From NCBI GenBank assembly GCA_017504325.1, contig JAFVRL010000196.1:1-7271 (forward strand): a DNA stretch of 7,271 nt. The letters run 5' to 3'. Made by a program: the position numbers and the translations under genes. Positions 1-6,714 of the stretch are shown here, piece by piece. The notes below the pieces were generated by a model. The model worked only from the letters and a program-made list of their open reading frames with translations. It did not search any database and had not been told where the DNA came from. The stretch comes from Lentisphaeria bacterium. Lineage in GTDB: Bacteria; Verrucomicrobiota; Lentisphaeria; Victivallales; UBA1829. The first letter of the stretch is position 1. Each line of letters starts with the position of its first letter.

Positions 1-72
1 GGGCGAGATCTTCCGGGCCTTCTGCACAGCTTTTGCTCTGTCATAAAGAGTTTTCCAGATATTTTCCTGCAT
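1..72 (-). CDS. Cytidine deaminase-like protein, N-terminal fragment (runs off the left edge)
   Basis: Only the first 24 codons are in the window, reading MQENIWKTLYDRAKAVQKAR followed by KISP. The pattern W-x-x-LY-x-x-A-x-x-V-x-x-x-R-x-x-S-P resembles the start of short clostridial cytidine/nucleoside deaminases, zinc enzymes of pyrimidine salvage. That resemblance is from memory. The zinc-binding His/Cys motifs (HAE and PCxxC types) lie outside the window, so the assignment is tentative. I chose the ATG at 72 because GAGGTG (82-77) lies just upstream and a promoter at 94-122 would start the transcript near base 87, leaving almost no leader for the in-frame ATG at 84. It is probably transcribed on its own, since this promoter lies between it and the upstream methyltransferase remnant on the same strand. 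Confidence 0.5.
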   Translation of the reverse strand, partial: MQENIWKTLYDRAKAVQKARKISP

Positions 73-93
73 ACAGCACCTCATTTCCATACA

Positions 94-122
94 ATAATAT
101 ACGATAAGCGAAAGAAATACAA
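94..122 (-). promoter_or_regulatory. SigA-type promoter for the deaminase-like gene
   Basis: On the minus strand TTGTAT (122-117) is followed by a 17-base spacer and TATTAT (99-94). Transcription would start near base 87, about 15 bases before the ATG at 72, with the GAGGTG ribosome binding site between. Box quality is moderate, but spacing and position fit well. Confidence 0.5.
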
Positions 123-160
123 ATAAAATACTCTCTGTCCGGCTGATTGTGTATATACTC

Positions 161-902
161 TTAAAAATTTCCCGGATAGATCTCTCTTTCCATTTTTTCC
201 ACGATACTGCCGTTTACGGCAAACCTTTCAAAAACTTCCGAAAGTTCCTTCATAAACACATTATATTCAGCTTCCTCCGGATGCGGCGCATAGGAACGAA
301 CGCATAATGCCTTCAAAAACATTTTTATCCATGGTAAAGTCATTGGGAAAATTTTTTACTTCCACATTTTGAAAATAACAGCTTTCCCGCAGGAAAATAT
401 CCCCTTCCCCGGCGGAACGTTTCCCGGCGTGTCCTGTACGGAACCCCGGACAGTATTTCCGGCAGACTTCATCCCTTGCTTCCGTAAACGCAGTTTTGAT
501 CCTTGTATTCCAGATAATGGCAACTTTTCCATTTTTCTTCAGGATCCGTTGTGCTTCCTGTTTGAATTTTTCCTCTTCCAACCAGTGAAAAGCCTGTGCT
601 ACGGTAATAAGATCAATACTGTCAGCAGCTTTTCCAGTCTCCTCTCCGGAAGAAGCGGAACAGGAAACAAAGGGAAGAATACGGGAAAACTCTTTCCGCA
701 TTTCTTTATTGGGTTCAACAGCAGATACATCTGTAAAATATGGCAGCAGGACTTTGGTAAAGATCCCCGTTCCCGCTCCGATGTCAAGGACGGTATTGCC
801 GTCAACCTTCTCCCGGAGCCATTCAACAGCAACAAAAGGATAGGAAGGACGGCAGAGGGAATAATCTGTTGATTTATGTGTAAAAAGATCTTTATTATCC
901 AT
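161..902 (-). pseudogene. Class I SAM-dependent methyltransferase, frameshifted near its C-terminus
   Basis: The protein starts MDNKDLFTHKSTDYSLCRPS, typical of small-molecule methyltransferases of the Methyltransf_11/25 type. The SAM-binding glycine loop is VLDIGAGTGIF (residues 38-48), an acidic residue in AVEP (61-64) should contact the SAM ribose, and AQAFHW (102-107) is the conserved post-motif. The substrate cannot be told. After residue 202 (..FEGIMRS) the frame runs out of register and stops at 267-269. The missing end, SYAPHPEEAEYNVF onward (44 residues), is in the next frame, from 295 to the stop at 161. Family members carry an S-x-S-Y-A-P motif here, so the break at about 296 is best read as a 2-base loss or a 1-base (or 4-base CGTT) gain. 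Rejoined, the protein is about 247 residues, a normal length. The ATG at 902 fits the family best but lacks a clear ribosome binding site. An in-frame GTG at 1010 behind AGGACAGG would add 36 residues that do not look like this family. A sequencing error is possible. Confidence 0.75.
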
Positions 903-947
903 TGGATATGCGGTTCGGGAGCTGCTGTATATTCGTTTTCTGTTGGA

Positions 948-977
948 ATAATATATCCCGGATACTGAAAAAAGCAA
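948..977 (-). promoter_or_regulatory. Possible weak promoter for the methyltransferase
   Basis: On the minus strand TTGCTT (977-972) is followed after 16 bases by TATATT (955-950), or after 18 bases by TATTAT (953-948). This would give a leader of about 40 bases to the ATG at 902. The -35 box is poor and the region is AT-rich, so chance is a real alternative. Confidence 0.25.
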
Positions 978-1063
978 ATATTTTTTATTTCCGGAAAGAG
1001 AGAAATCCACATTTTATCCTGTCCTCTTTTGTAAAATTGCAAAATATGGATCAGCAAACCATG

Positions 1064-1088
1064 CCGCCATATTGAAAAAAATATGCGG
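1064..1088. repeat. Imperfect inverted repeat over the MATE promoter (operator candidate)
   Basis: CCGCCATATT (1064-1073) and AATATGCGG (1080-1088) are inverted copies apart from one extra C in the left arm, separated by six bases (GAAAAA). The repeat covers the -35 box and half of the -10/-35 spacer of the promoter at 1072-1100, a position where a dimeric repressor would block RNA polymerase. No regulator gene is present in the window. Confidence 0.4.
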
Positions 1089-1100
1089 GGATGTTATATT
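1072..1100 (+). promoter_or_regulatory. SigA-type extended -10 promoter for the MATE transporter
   Basis: TTGAAA (1072-1077), a 17-base spacer and TATATT (1095-1100), with TGT directly before the -10 box giving an extended -10 element. The start would be near 1107, leaving a leader of about 26 bases that contains GGAGA (1124-1128) before the ATG at 1133. Confidence 0.7.
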
Positions 1101-1132
1101 AATATTTTTGTACAAACAGAAATGGAGATAAA

Positions 1133-2500
1133 ATGAATACAGCACCGGCAGTAAATGAATTTGATGAAAAAGGCTGTTATACTTACAGAAAGATCTGTGC
1201 TGTAACACTCCCAGTCCTGTTAAGTATGCTTATGGAACATATTATCGGTATGACCGATACAGCCTTTCTGGGAAGGGTCAGTGAAGTCGCGTTAGGCGCA
1301 TCTGCCCTGGGAACTGTCTATTTTCTGGCATTTTTTGTTTTGGGAGCCGGATTCAGTTTCGGAGCCCAGATCCTTATAGCACGGCGCAACGGACAGAAAG
1401 ATTACAGCAACATAGGCCCCATCTGTTATGCAGGAGGATTTTTTCTTGCGGTATTTTCCATTCTGCTTATGTTTCTGTTGAAATATTTTTCCCCGGTTAT
1501 TCTGCCGTATATGATCCGGTCTGAAGAGATCTGTAAAGCAACCATGGAATATCTGAACTGGCGGATATACGGATTGTTTTTTGCCTTTATTTCCGCCATG
1601 TTCCGGGCGTTCTATGTGGGAATTGCAAATACAGGGATCCTCACATACAGTTCCATCGCCATGGTTCTGGTCAATATTCTTCTGAACTACGCTCTCATCT
1701 TCGGGAAATACGGTATGCCGGAAATGGGAATAGCGGGAGCTGCTCTCGCCTCCAGCATTGCGGAAGCAGTCAGTATGATATGTTATATTGCCTACTCTTT
1801 GAAATTTATTGATCTGAAAAAATACGGCTTTCATACTTTTTCCGCATTTTTCAATCCTTCCATACTGCAAAAAGTCTTTTCCACCTCCTTCTGGATGATG
1901 CTTCAATCTTTCTGTTCCGTCAGTGTATGGTTTTTCTTTTTCATTGCGGTGGAGCGACTTGGAGAAAGGTCTCTGGCAGTGATCAATTTGGCAAGGACTC
2001 TTTCCACACTGCCCTTTATCATCATCCATGCATTTGCCACAACAACAAACTCTCTTGTAAGCAACCTCATTGGTGAAAACAGATCCTCTCAAGTCTGGCG
2101 ACTTATCCGTAAATTCATCTTTGCAGCATTCCTTACCGTCTTCCCGCTTCTGCTGCTTTATGCACTGTTCCCGGAATACGCGGTGCGTATTTATACGGAT
2201 AATAAGGAACTGATCCAAGTATCCACAAATGTGGTTTATGTTATGTGTATTGCCGGGTTCATCCAGATCGGTACATTTATTCTCTTCAATGCTGTTTCCG
2301 GAACAGGGGCGGTCAAAACGACCGTATTCATCGAATGTATAAGTCTGATCCTGTATGTGATCTTTGTATGGCTGATCATCATCAGAAATCGCCCCACTCC
2401 TGCCGTGGCATGGTCGGCGGAGATCCTTTATCAGGCATCCACAGCACTTATGTGCCTCCTCTTCCTGTTATCCGGAAAATGGAAGAATAAAAAGATATGA
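1133..2500 (+). CDS. MATE-family multidrug/cation efflux transporter
   Basis: This 455-residue inner-membrane protein has the length and roughly twelve hydrophobic segments of the MATE (multidrug and toxic compound extrusion) family, which exports drugs or metabolites in exchange for Na+ or H+. Recognisable pieces are the first-helix loop with DTAFLGR (residues 42-48), the sequence GAGFSFGAQILIARRNGQKD (71-90), and the family signature around residues 185-210 (NYALIFGKYGMPEMGIAGAA, continuing LASSIAE). The second half repeats the fold, with a hinge-like charged loop near 225-240. The start is supported by GGAGA four to five bases upstream and a strong promoter. The gene is single, divergent from the methyltransferase remnant and convergent with the glycosyltransferase operon, with a 28-base gap at its 3' end. 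The substrate cannot be predicted. An inverted repeat over the promoter suggests repression, perhaps relieved by the exported compound. Confidence 0.92.
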   Translation: MNTAPAVNEFDEKGCYTYRKICAVTLPVLLSMLMEHIIGMTDTAFLGRVSEVALGASALGTVYFLAFFVLGAGFSFGAQILIARRNGQKDYSNIGPICYAGGFFLAVFSILLMFLLKYFSPVILPYMIRSEEICKATMEYLNWRIYGLFFAFISAMFRAFYVGIANTGILTYSSIAMVLVNILLNYALIFGKYGMPEMGIAGAALASSIAEAVSMICYIAYSLKFIDLKKYGFHTFSAFFNPSILQKVFSTSFWMMLQSFCSVSVWFFFFIAVERLGERSLAVINLARTLSTLPFIIIHAFATTTNSLVSNLIGENRSSQVWRLIRKFIFAAFLTVFPLLLLYALFPEYAVRIYTDNKELIQVSTNVVYVMCIAGFIQIGTFILFNAVSGTGAVKTTVFIECISLILYVIFVWLIIIRNRPTPAVAWSAEILYQASTALMCLLFLLSGKWKNKKI

Positions 2501-2528
2501 AGAATCAGTAAAATACAGTAAAAAGGAC

Positions 2529-4040
2529 CTACTTTTCCTCCTGTATCATTTCATCAAGGAAGGCATCTTTCACGATCCCGAAATGACAGGAAAAAATTTT
2601 CTTTTTGCCGAAACGGGAACGGTAGGGGATCTGTATTTTTTTCCAGATGATCTTTCCGCTTCTGCTTTTGAGGATACTTTTGATATTCAGATAATCTTCT
2701 TTATTCCTGACAGCCAGAAGCACATCCCTGCCATTGATAATATTGCGGTGCAGGGAAAGTAATATGGGATCCGACATGGGGGCGGCTTTGACAGAATAGG
2801 AAAATGTATTCTGCAGCATGGAGGAATACCAGATCTTACCGGAAATAAAAGCAATTTTCTTTCCGGTATGTTTGTGATAAAATTCCTCTGCACTTCTCCG
2901 CAGCTCCTCCTTTTTCAGGTGATAACGGTATCCGGTGGTAAAATTATAGTATATCAGCGGGAAAAGAAGCAGAAAAACCGCCCAGGAAAGGGTGGTACAG
3001 GCAAAGACCTTTACCGTTCGGTTATCCGGCTGCGGCATAAAAGACATAATAAGAATCCCGGCAGAAAGAAACATGGGATATGTCCAAATGAGTTCCACCC
3101 GGTGTCCGCATATTCCCATGAGAAGCAGAAAAATCCCCTGACCGCCAATGATTGCAAGAGAATATTTTGCGCCCTCCCTGTTTATCACCGTTTTTTTCAT
3201 ATCACGGAAAATAAAAAACCGTTTTGCGGCAAGAGCGAAGATCAACCATGCAGCGATCCCCATACATGCCAAAGGTCCGATCACGGCACCGGCAATGGCA
3301 AACAACTGTTCAAAATATCCCAAAGACTGACTTTTGCCTTCCGAAATATACCGGAAAACAAGAAATTCCGTACGGAAAAGATGCAGAATATGCGGCGCCA
3401 TAAGAAGCAGAAAAAGTATTCCGGAAATATATGCTTTTACATTCAGAAAACATTTTCGTGTTTCTTTTCCGCAAAGAAGATAGATCGCAAAGGAAAAGAA
3501 AAGCACTCCGGCAGAATATTTACTCAAACATGCTCCGGCACCGGCAACAGCAAGAAGAAGCCAGTCTTTCCATTTGTTATTCTTTACACCTGTATAAAAA
3601 TGATAACACATCATGGGCATGAACAGCAGATGGGGAGTATTGGCATTGAACCTCTGAAGCTCATAATTGTAGAAAAAGTAGAAAGTAATAAGCAAAGTTG
3701 CCATGACACCGGCATCCCGGTCAAAAAAACACCGTGCAAGTTTCCAGATATAGATAAAACCGATACTCATGCAGATCTGGCTTGCCAGAAAAATAGCAAA
3801 ATTCTGGAATGAAAAGAGTTTACAGAAATGATAAAGCATGATCCCAGCCATGGGGGGATGTTTGGAACTGCCCCAGTTGAAAGAACTGCCCCACATGAGT
3901 GTTTCCGCCGGATCATAATGCAGAGATGTATGATAGGTGGCGGGTACCAGAACCCAGAAAAATGCTGAAAAAACAAGAAAAAGAATAAAAAACTTTTCCG
4001 AAAACCGCAAAGAATTCCAAAATGCAATAACTTTATTCAT
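2529..4040 (-). CDS. GT39/PMT_2 (ArnT-like) membrane glycosyltransferase
   Basis: A 503-residue polytopic membrane protein of the GT-C fold. Enzymes of this type take a sugar from a polyprenyl-phosphate carrier and attach it to an acceptor on the outer face of the membrane. After a first membrane helix (about 16-34) comes the acidic loop motif DPAE (43-46), where an Asp/Glu is catalytic in PMT/ArnT enzymes, and then SSKHPPMAG (58-66), whose KHPP is typical of bacterial PMT_2 proteins. Around ten further hydrophobic segments follow to about residue 368. The last 135 residues are soluble and basic and probably extracytoplasmic. It is the last gene of the operon, 54 bases after psd. The ATG at 4040 has only a weak GAGAGA-type binding site (4056-4051), so expression may be lower than that of the upstream genes. 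Donor sugar and acceptor are unknown. An Arn-like role in adding an amino sugar to an envelope polymer or lipid is inference. Confidence 0.85.
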   Translation of the reverse strand: MNKVIAFWNSLRFSEKFFILFLVFSAFFWVLVPATYHTSLHYDPAETLMWGSSFNWGSSKHPPMAGIMLYHFCKLFSFQNFAIFLASQICMSIGFIYIWKLARCFFDRDAGVMATLLITFYFFYNYELQRFNANTPHLLFMPMMCYHFYTGVKNNKWKDWLLLAVAGAGACLSKYSAGVLFFSFAIYLLCGKETRKCFLNVKAYISGILFLLLMAPHILHLFRTEFLVFRYISEGKSQSLGYFEQLFAIAGAVIGPLACMGIAAWLIFALAAKRFFIFRDMKKTVINREGAKYSLAIIGGQGIFLLLMGICGHRVELIWTYPMFLSAGILIMSFMPQPDNRTVKVFACTTLSWAVFLLLFPLIYYNFTTGYRYHLKKEELRRSAEEFYHKHTGKKIAFISGKIWYSSMLQNTFSYSVKAAPMSDPILLSLHRNIINGRDVLLAVRNKEDYLNIKSILKSRSGKIIWKKIQIPYRSRFGKKKIFSCHFGIVKDAFLDEMIQEEK

Positions 4041-4075
4041 ACGATTCTGTCTCTCTGTTTTTTGTTCCTGTTCAT

Positions 4076-4094
4076 CCGGGAGATGACTCTCCGG
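4076..4094 (-). other. Intercistronic hairpin between psd and the GT39 gene
   Basis: Read on the minus strand, CCGGAGA (4094-4088) and TCTCCCGG (4083-4076) pair as seven base pairs with one bulged C around a GTCA tetraloop. The hairpin begins on the base right after the psd TGA. No U-run follows (the next bases are ATGAACAGGAAC), so it is not a standard terminator. It could protect the 3' end of the upstream message or lower expression of the downstream transferase. Confidence 0.5.
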
Positions 4095-5000
4095 TCACTT
4101 CTTTAATGTGGCAATGGAGGCCCCGCAAAGGATAAGGGTCTCCATCCCTTCCGCCGTATTTTTCAACAAATCTTCATCCCACCGGATCTTTTCATCTTCA
4201 AAAATAAGGATCACAGTGGAACCGCCAAATTTGAAATACCCTTTTTCATCCTGTTTGCAATGCCTGCCCGGTACAGAAGTCTGTACGATGGATCCCACCC
4301 CGAAAGCCCCCACTTCGAGAAAATAAAATTTTCCGCAGTCAGAAGAAAAGAGCGTTGTGATCTGCCGGGTATTTTCCACAAAAAGATCCGGTCTTTTTGC
4401 CAATGCGACCGGATTTACCGAGTGATATTTTCCACGGACGACCAGAGGAACAGACTCCTGTATGCAATCGCAGGGGACATGGTATCTGTGATAATCCACC
4501 GGAGCAAGCCGGATAACTGCAACAGCATATTTCTTTCCTTCCGGCAGCAGACCGCAGCACAGCATATTCAGAGTTTTTTCTGCGCCTTTCACCGGAACAG
4601 GCGCATTTTCCGGAAGAGACCTGTACACAAAAATCCTGCCGTCAGCAGGCGAAGAGATCCGGATTGGATCCGGGTCGGAAGGACGGCTGCCCTTCTTGAG
4701 TTTTCTTGTAAAAAAAGCATTGAAGGAGGAATATTCCTCCGGGGGCAATTCTGCTTCAGCCGCATTGCAACCGGGAATGGAGGCAAGGGAACGGATCGCT
4801 TTACGGGAAAGAAAAGAGTCATAATAAAGCCCGAAAAGTTTTGAAAGGAAAGAGGTATTGAAAAGAAAGCCCCACAAACCTCTTCCCAGAAGTGTCTCAT
4901 AACAGAAACGCAATACTTTATCCCCGAAAACGGTTTCCACCTGCACTTCCCCGGTGATACGGTTCTTCAGCATGATGGATTTCACATGATTCTTTTTCAA
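4095..5000 (-). CDS. psd: Phosphatidylserine decarboxylase proenzyme
   Basis: This membrane-associated pyruvoyl enzyme converts phosphatidylserine to phosphatidylethanolamine. At 301 residues it has the usual length for clostridial Psd. The catalytic elements are visible: SPADGR (117-122) with the Asp of the self-cleavage triad, DYHRYHVP (169-176) with the active-site His residues, VGAFGVGSI (230-238), and FGGST (258-262). Cleavage between G260 and S261 would release a 41-residue alpha chain with an N-terminal pyruvoyl group. The motif is GGST rather than the common LGST; I recall this variant in Firmicutes, so activity is expected. Translation begins at TTG (5000), because AAGGAG lies eight bases upstream, while the later GTG (4985) and ATG (4973) lack such a site. 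Its partner, phosphatidylserine synthase, is not in this window. Lying between two sugar-lipid genes and the deacetylase, it links phospholipid head-group change to glycosylation. Confidence 0.93.
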   Translation of the reverse strand: MKKNHVKSIMLKNRITGEVQVETVFGDKVLRFCYETLLGRGLWGFLFNTSFLSKLFGLYYDSFLSRKAIRSLASIPGCNAAEAELPPEEYSSFNAFFTRKLKKGSRPSDPDPIRISSPADGRIFVYRSLPENAPVPVKGAEKTLNMLCCGLLPEGKKYAVAVIRLAPVDYHRYHVPCDCIQESVPLVVRGKYHSVNPVALAKRPDLFVENTRQITTLFSSDCGKFYFLEVGAFGVGSIVQTSVPGRHCKQDEKGYFKFGGSTVILIFEDEKIRWDEDLLKNTAEGMETLILCGASIATLKK

Positions 5001-5008
5001 CAGCTCTT

Positions 5009-5014
5009 CTCCTT
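5009..5014 (-). promoter_or_regulatory. Ribosome binding site that sets the TTG start of psd
   Basis: AAGGAG on the minus strand, eight bases before TTG at 5000-4998 and inside the 27-base gap after the deacetylase stop. It is the only strong site near any possible psd start. Confidence 0.75.
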
Positions 5015-5027
5015 GCTTTCTGAATGT

Positions 5028-5849
5028 TCACAGACGATTTTCTTCTTTCATAAATTCCTGAAAAGTAACGAATCTTCCCCGTTTTCCCAAACAGAGGATC
5101 AACTCTTCCAGACGGGCAAGCTGGGCATTTCCGGCATGCTTCACGATATAGGATGGTATCTGCCACTTCTTATCAGAAGCCTCCTCACAGTATTCCCAGG
5201 GATGGGAATACATATTGAAATAACGGGTCATTTTTACAGTAATGACGGACAGCAACTTATACAGAGGCAGCGGCAGACATTTGAAAGACAGCCAGAAAAG
5301 CGGGAAACGCACCAGCGGAAGAGCCGATACCGGAAACTGCAAAAGTCCGCAGGATTCCCGGAAAGGCAGAAGGGGGGCGGAAAAATTATTGTATCTTCCG
5401 GGCAGCCATACCGGATTCAGGGAAGATTCATACCTGTATCCAGCCCTCAATATCTCCTTTTTATCCACTTCTGCCAACCGCGCCATCCGGAAACCGGGAA
5501 CAGAATCAACTCCGCTTATTTCTTTCAGAATATCACAGGATTCTTTCAAATGTGCGATCTCAAAAAAACTGTGATCCATACCGTGAGAAGCCGTCTCGTG
5601 CCCCTCTTCCGCCATTTGCCGGATCAACGAAGGATATTTCCGGGCAAATGCTCCTGTGATGAAAAAAGTTGCATGGACATTATGTTTTGCAAGAAGGGCA
5701 AGGATCCGTTCCGTCCCTTTACGGGAGATCTCAAATTTCTCTCTTTCAGGGACAGCTGCGCCGTACTCCTGCGGCAAATCAAATTCTTCTATATCAAAGG
5801 AAAGAAGCAGTAAAGGCTTTTCTTCTTTCTTCCGTTTCCCGTTATCCAT
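5028..5849 (-). CDS. NodB-like polysaccharide deacetylase, predicted cytoplasmic
   Basis: This 273-residue protein belongs to the carbohydrate esterase 4/NodB fold, metal-dependent enzymes that remove N- or O-acyl groups from sugars. Motif 1 is SFDIEE (17-22), with D19 as the probable catalytic base; the form FDxE replaces the usual FDDG. Then come ATFFITG (60-66), the metal ligands in SHGMDHS (88-94; H89 and H93), GFRMAR (119-124; R121) and YSHPWE (214-219; H216). The N-terminus is charged (MDNGKRKKEEK) with no signal peptide or membrane anchor, so it should act inside the cell. That argues against peptidoglycan and for a lipid-linked or nucleotide-linked sugar, as with ArnD. A hydrophobic, aromatic stretch at 175-205 could sit on the membrane. 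The ATG at 5849 follows GAGGGA with good spacing. It lies 16 bases after the glycosyltransferase and 27 before psd, so co-transcription is very likely. The exact substrate is unknown. Confidence 0.88.
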   Translation of the reverse strand: MDNGKRKKEEKPLLLLSFDIEEFDLPQEYGAAVPEREKFEISRKGTERILALLAKHNVHATFFITGAFARKYPSLIRQMAEEGHETASHGMDHSFFEIAHLKESCDILKEISGVDSVPGFRMARLAEVDKKEILRAGYRYESSLNPVWLPGRYNNFSAPLLPFRESCGLLQFPVSALPLVRFPLFWLSFKCLPLPLYKLLSVITVKMTRYFNMYSHPWEYCEEASDKKWQIPSYIVKHAGNAQLARLEELILCLGKRGRFVTFQEFMKEENRL

Positions 5850-5865
5850 ACATCATCCCTCTTCT

Positions 5866-6600
5866 TCAAATATCTCCGCAAATCCTTATTTTCCAGACGA
5901 TCCGGATAAAAGAACATAATTCCCGGAGCATGACTTTCCACCCCATGGCAGAAAGTTTCAACCCCTTCCGGATATGGATATCCAGAACATTCAACTGCAA
6001 TTTTTTCTTCCAGACCATAAGGATGAATTCTGTATCAAACACAAATTCCTTTACTGTTGTTCGCAGGAAAAGTTCTTTTCCTCTGCTGTTGAACGCCTTT
6101 AACCCTGCCTGTGTATCCAGAAATTCCGGCGGCAACCCCAATACCAGGCGGTTCAATGCCCTTGTCCCGGAAGAAAGAAACTTTCTTGACAGGGAAAGAC
6201 TCTCCGCATAATCGGTACTTCTGCGCCCCATAACAACATCCGCTCCTTCTGCAAGAAGTTCCAGAGCCTTTGCCACGGAAATCCAGCCGAAAGGAAAATC
6301 ACCGTCAGTATAAACAAGCAATTCTCCCGATGCAGCGGAACAGAGATAACGCAGAGAGTACCCTTTTCCCTGATTTTTTTCATAGGGTAAAAAATACATC
6401 CTTCCCCGGGCGGCTTCCCAGATCTTTTCCAATGCTTCTTCCGGATAACAGGAAAGGGGGGCACCGTCATTGGTGATGTAAAAACTCAATTCAAAGTCTT
6501 TATCTTCAAAATACCGGTTCAATCCCGTGACAGCATTGGTGATCTCTTCCGCCCATCCCCTGCCGGGACGGTACAACGGAAGGACAACATCACATTTCAT
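5866..6600 (-). CDS. Family 2 glycosyltransferase, polyprenyl-phosphate sugar synthase type
   Basis: This 244-residue GT-A enzyme is expected to move a sugar from a nucleotide donor to a polyprenyl phosphate on the cytoplasmic face. Motifs in order: VVLPLYRPG (5-13) at the start of the nucleotide-binding fold, NDGAP (44-48), EKNQGKGYSLR (74-84), YTDGDFPF (97-104) with the metal-binding DxD, GRRS (125-128), DTQAGLKAF (162-170) and FDTE (188-191). The NxGKG and DxQxGxK patterns are those of dolichol-phosphate mannose synthase and ArnC-like enzymes. Unlike ArnC it has no C-terminal membrane helix pair, only a basic, hydrophobic tail (about 222-241) that could touch the membrane. The ATG at 6600 is preceded by AGGAG at eight bases. 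It is the first gene of the operon, behind the promoter at 6686-6714. Pairing with a GT39 transferase supports a lipid-phosphate-sugar product; the sugar is not known. Confidence 0.88.
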   Translation of the reverse strand: MKCDVVLPLYRPGRGWAEEITNAVTGLNRYFEDKDFELSFYITNDGAPLSCYPEEALEKIWEAARGRMYFLPYEKNQGKGYSLRYLCSAASGELLVYTDGDFPFGWISVAKALELLAEGADVVMGRRSTDYAESLSLSRKFLSSGTRALNRLVLGLPPEFLDTQAGLKAFNSRGKELFLRTTVKEFVFDTEFILMVWKKKLQLNVLDIHIRKGLKLSAMGWKVMLRELCSFIRIVWKIRICGDI

Positions 6601-6662
6601 TTTGCATTCTCCTGTTCCGGCAAGATCATTTCACGGCATTCCGCAACGAAAAAATCTCAAAC

Positions 6663-6706
6663 ACCTGTTTAATATTAATATATTTACTATACAGCGATAC
6701 CTGTTT
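6663..6706. repeat. Direct repeat AAACAGGT flanking the -10 box of the operon promoter
   Basis: On the minus strand AAACAGGT occurs at 6706-6699, inside the promoter spacer, and again at 6670-6663, about ten bases after the expected transcription start. The copies are 36 bases apart. They could be two half-sites for a regulator, or chance in AT-rich DNA. Confidence 0.35.
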
Positions 6707-6714
6707 TTTTTCAA
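6686..6714 (-). promoter_or_regulatory. SigA-type promoter of the four-gene glycosyltransferase-psd operon
   Basis: On the minus strand TTGAAA (6714-6709), exactly 17 bases, then TATAGT (6691-6686), each one or two mismatches from consensus. Transcription should start near 6679, giving a leader of about 78 bases before the ATG at 6600. No other convincing promoter is seen inside the operon, where gaps are 16 to 54 bases. Confidence 0.7.

Noticed and set aside
903..1010. A 36-residue N-terminal extension of the methyltransferase from GTG at 1010
   Set aside because: AGGACAGG upstream is a fair ribosome binding site, but the extra residues do not look like this family and the usual N-terminus begins at the ATG at 902. 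The alternative is noted in the gene entry.
1014..1070. A small minus-strand frame reading MAAWFADPYFAILQKRTG that ends just before the GTG at 1010
   Set aside because: It has only 18 codons, no ribosome binding site, and overlaps the MATE promoter. There is nothing to separate it from chance.
1292..2218. A 308-codon minus-strand frame antisense to the MATE pump
   Set aside because: The product is an unstructured, Cys/His/Lys-rich mix with no family features; the MATE signature on the plus strand is unambiguous.
2501..2546. Possible bidirectional terminator between the converging MATE and GT39 genes
   Set aside because: ATACAG (2513-2518) and CTGTAT (2541-2546) can pair, and AAAAG/CTTTT inside them too, but the stem is AU-rich with a lopsided internal loop and no clear GC stem plus U-run. 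CAGTAAAA is also duplicated here. It is too weak to call.
2868..3812. A 314-codon plus-strand open frame antisense to the GT39 gene, and a similar 275-codon frame at 4986-5813 antisense to the deacetylase
   Set aside because: Their translations are rich in Lys, Arg, Cys and His with no recognisable domain, while the opposite strand has full-length family members with catalytic motifs. They arise from codon use of the real genes.
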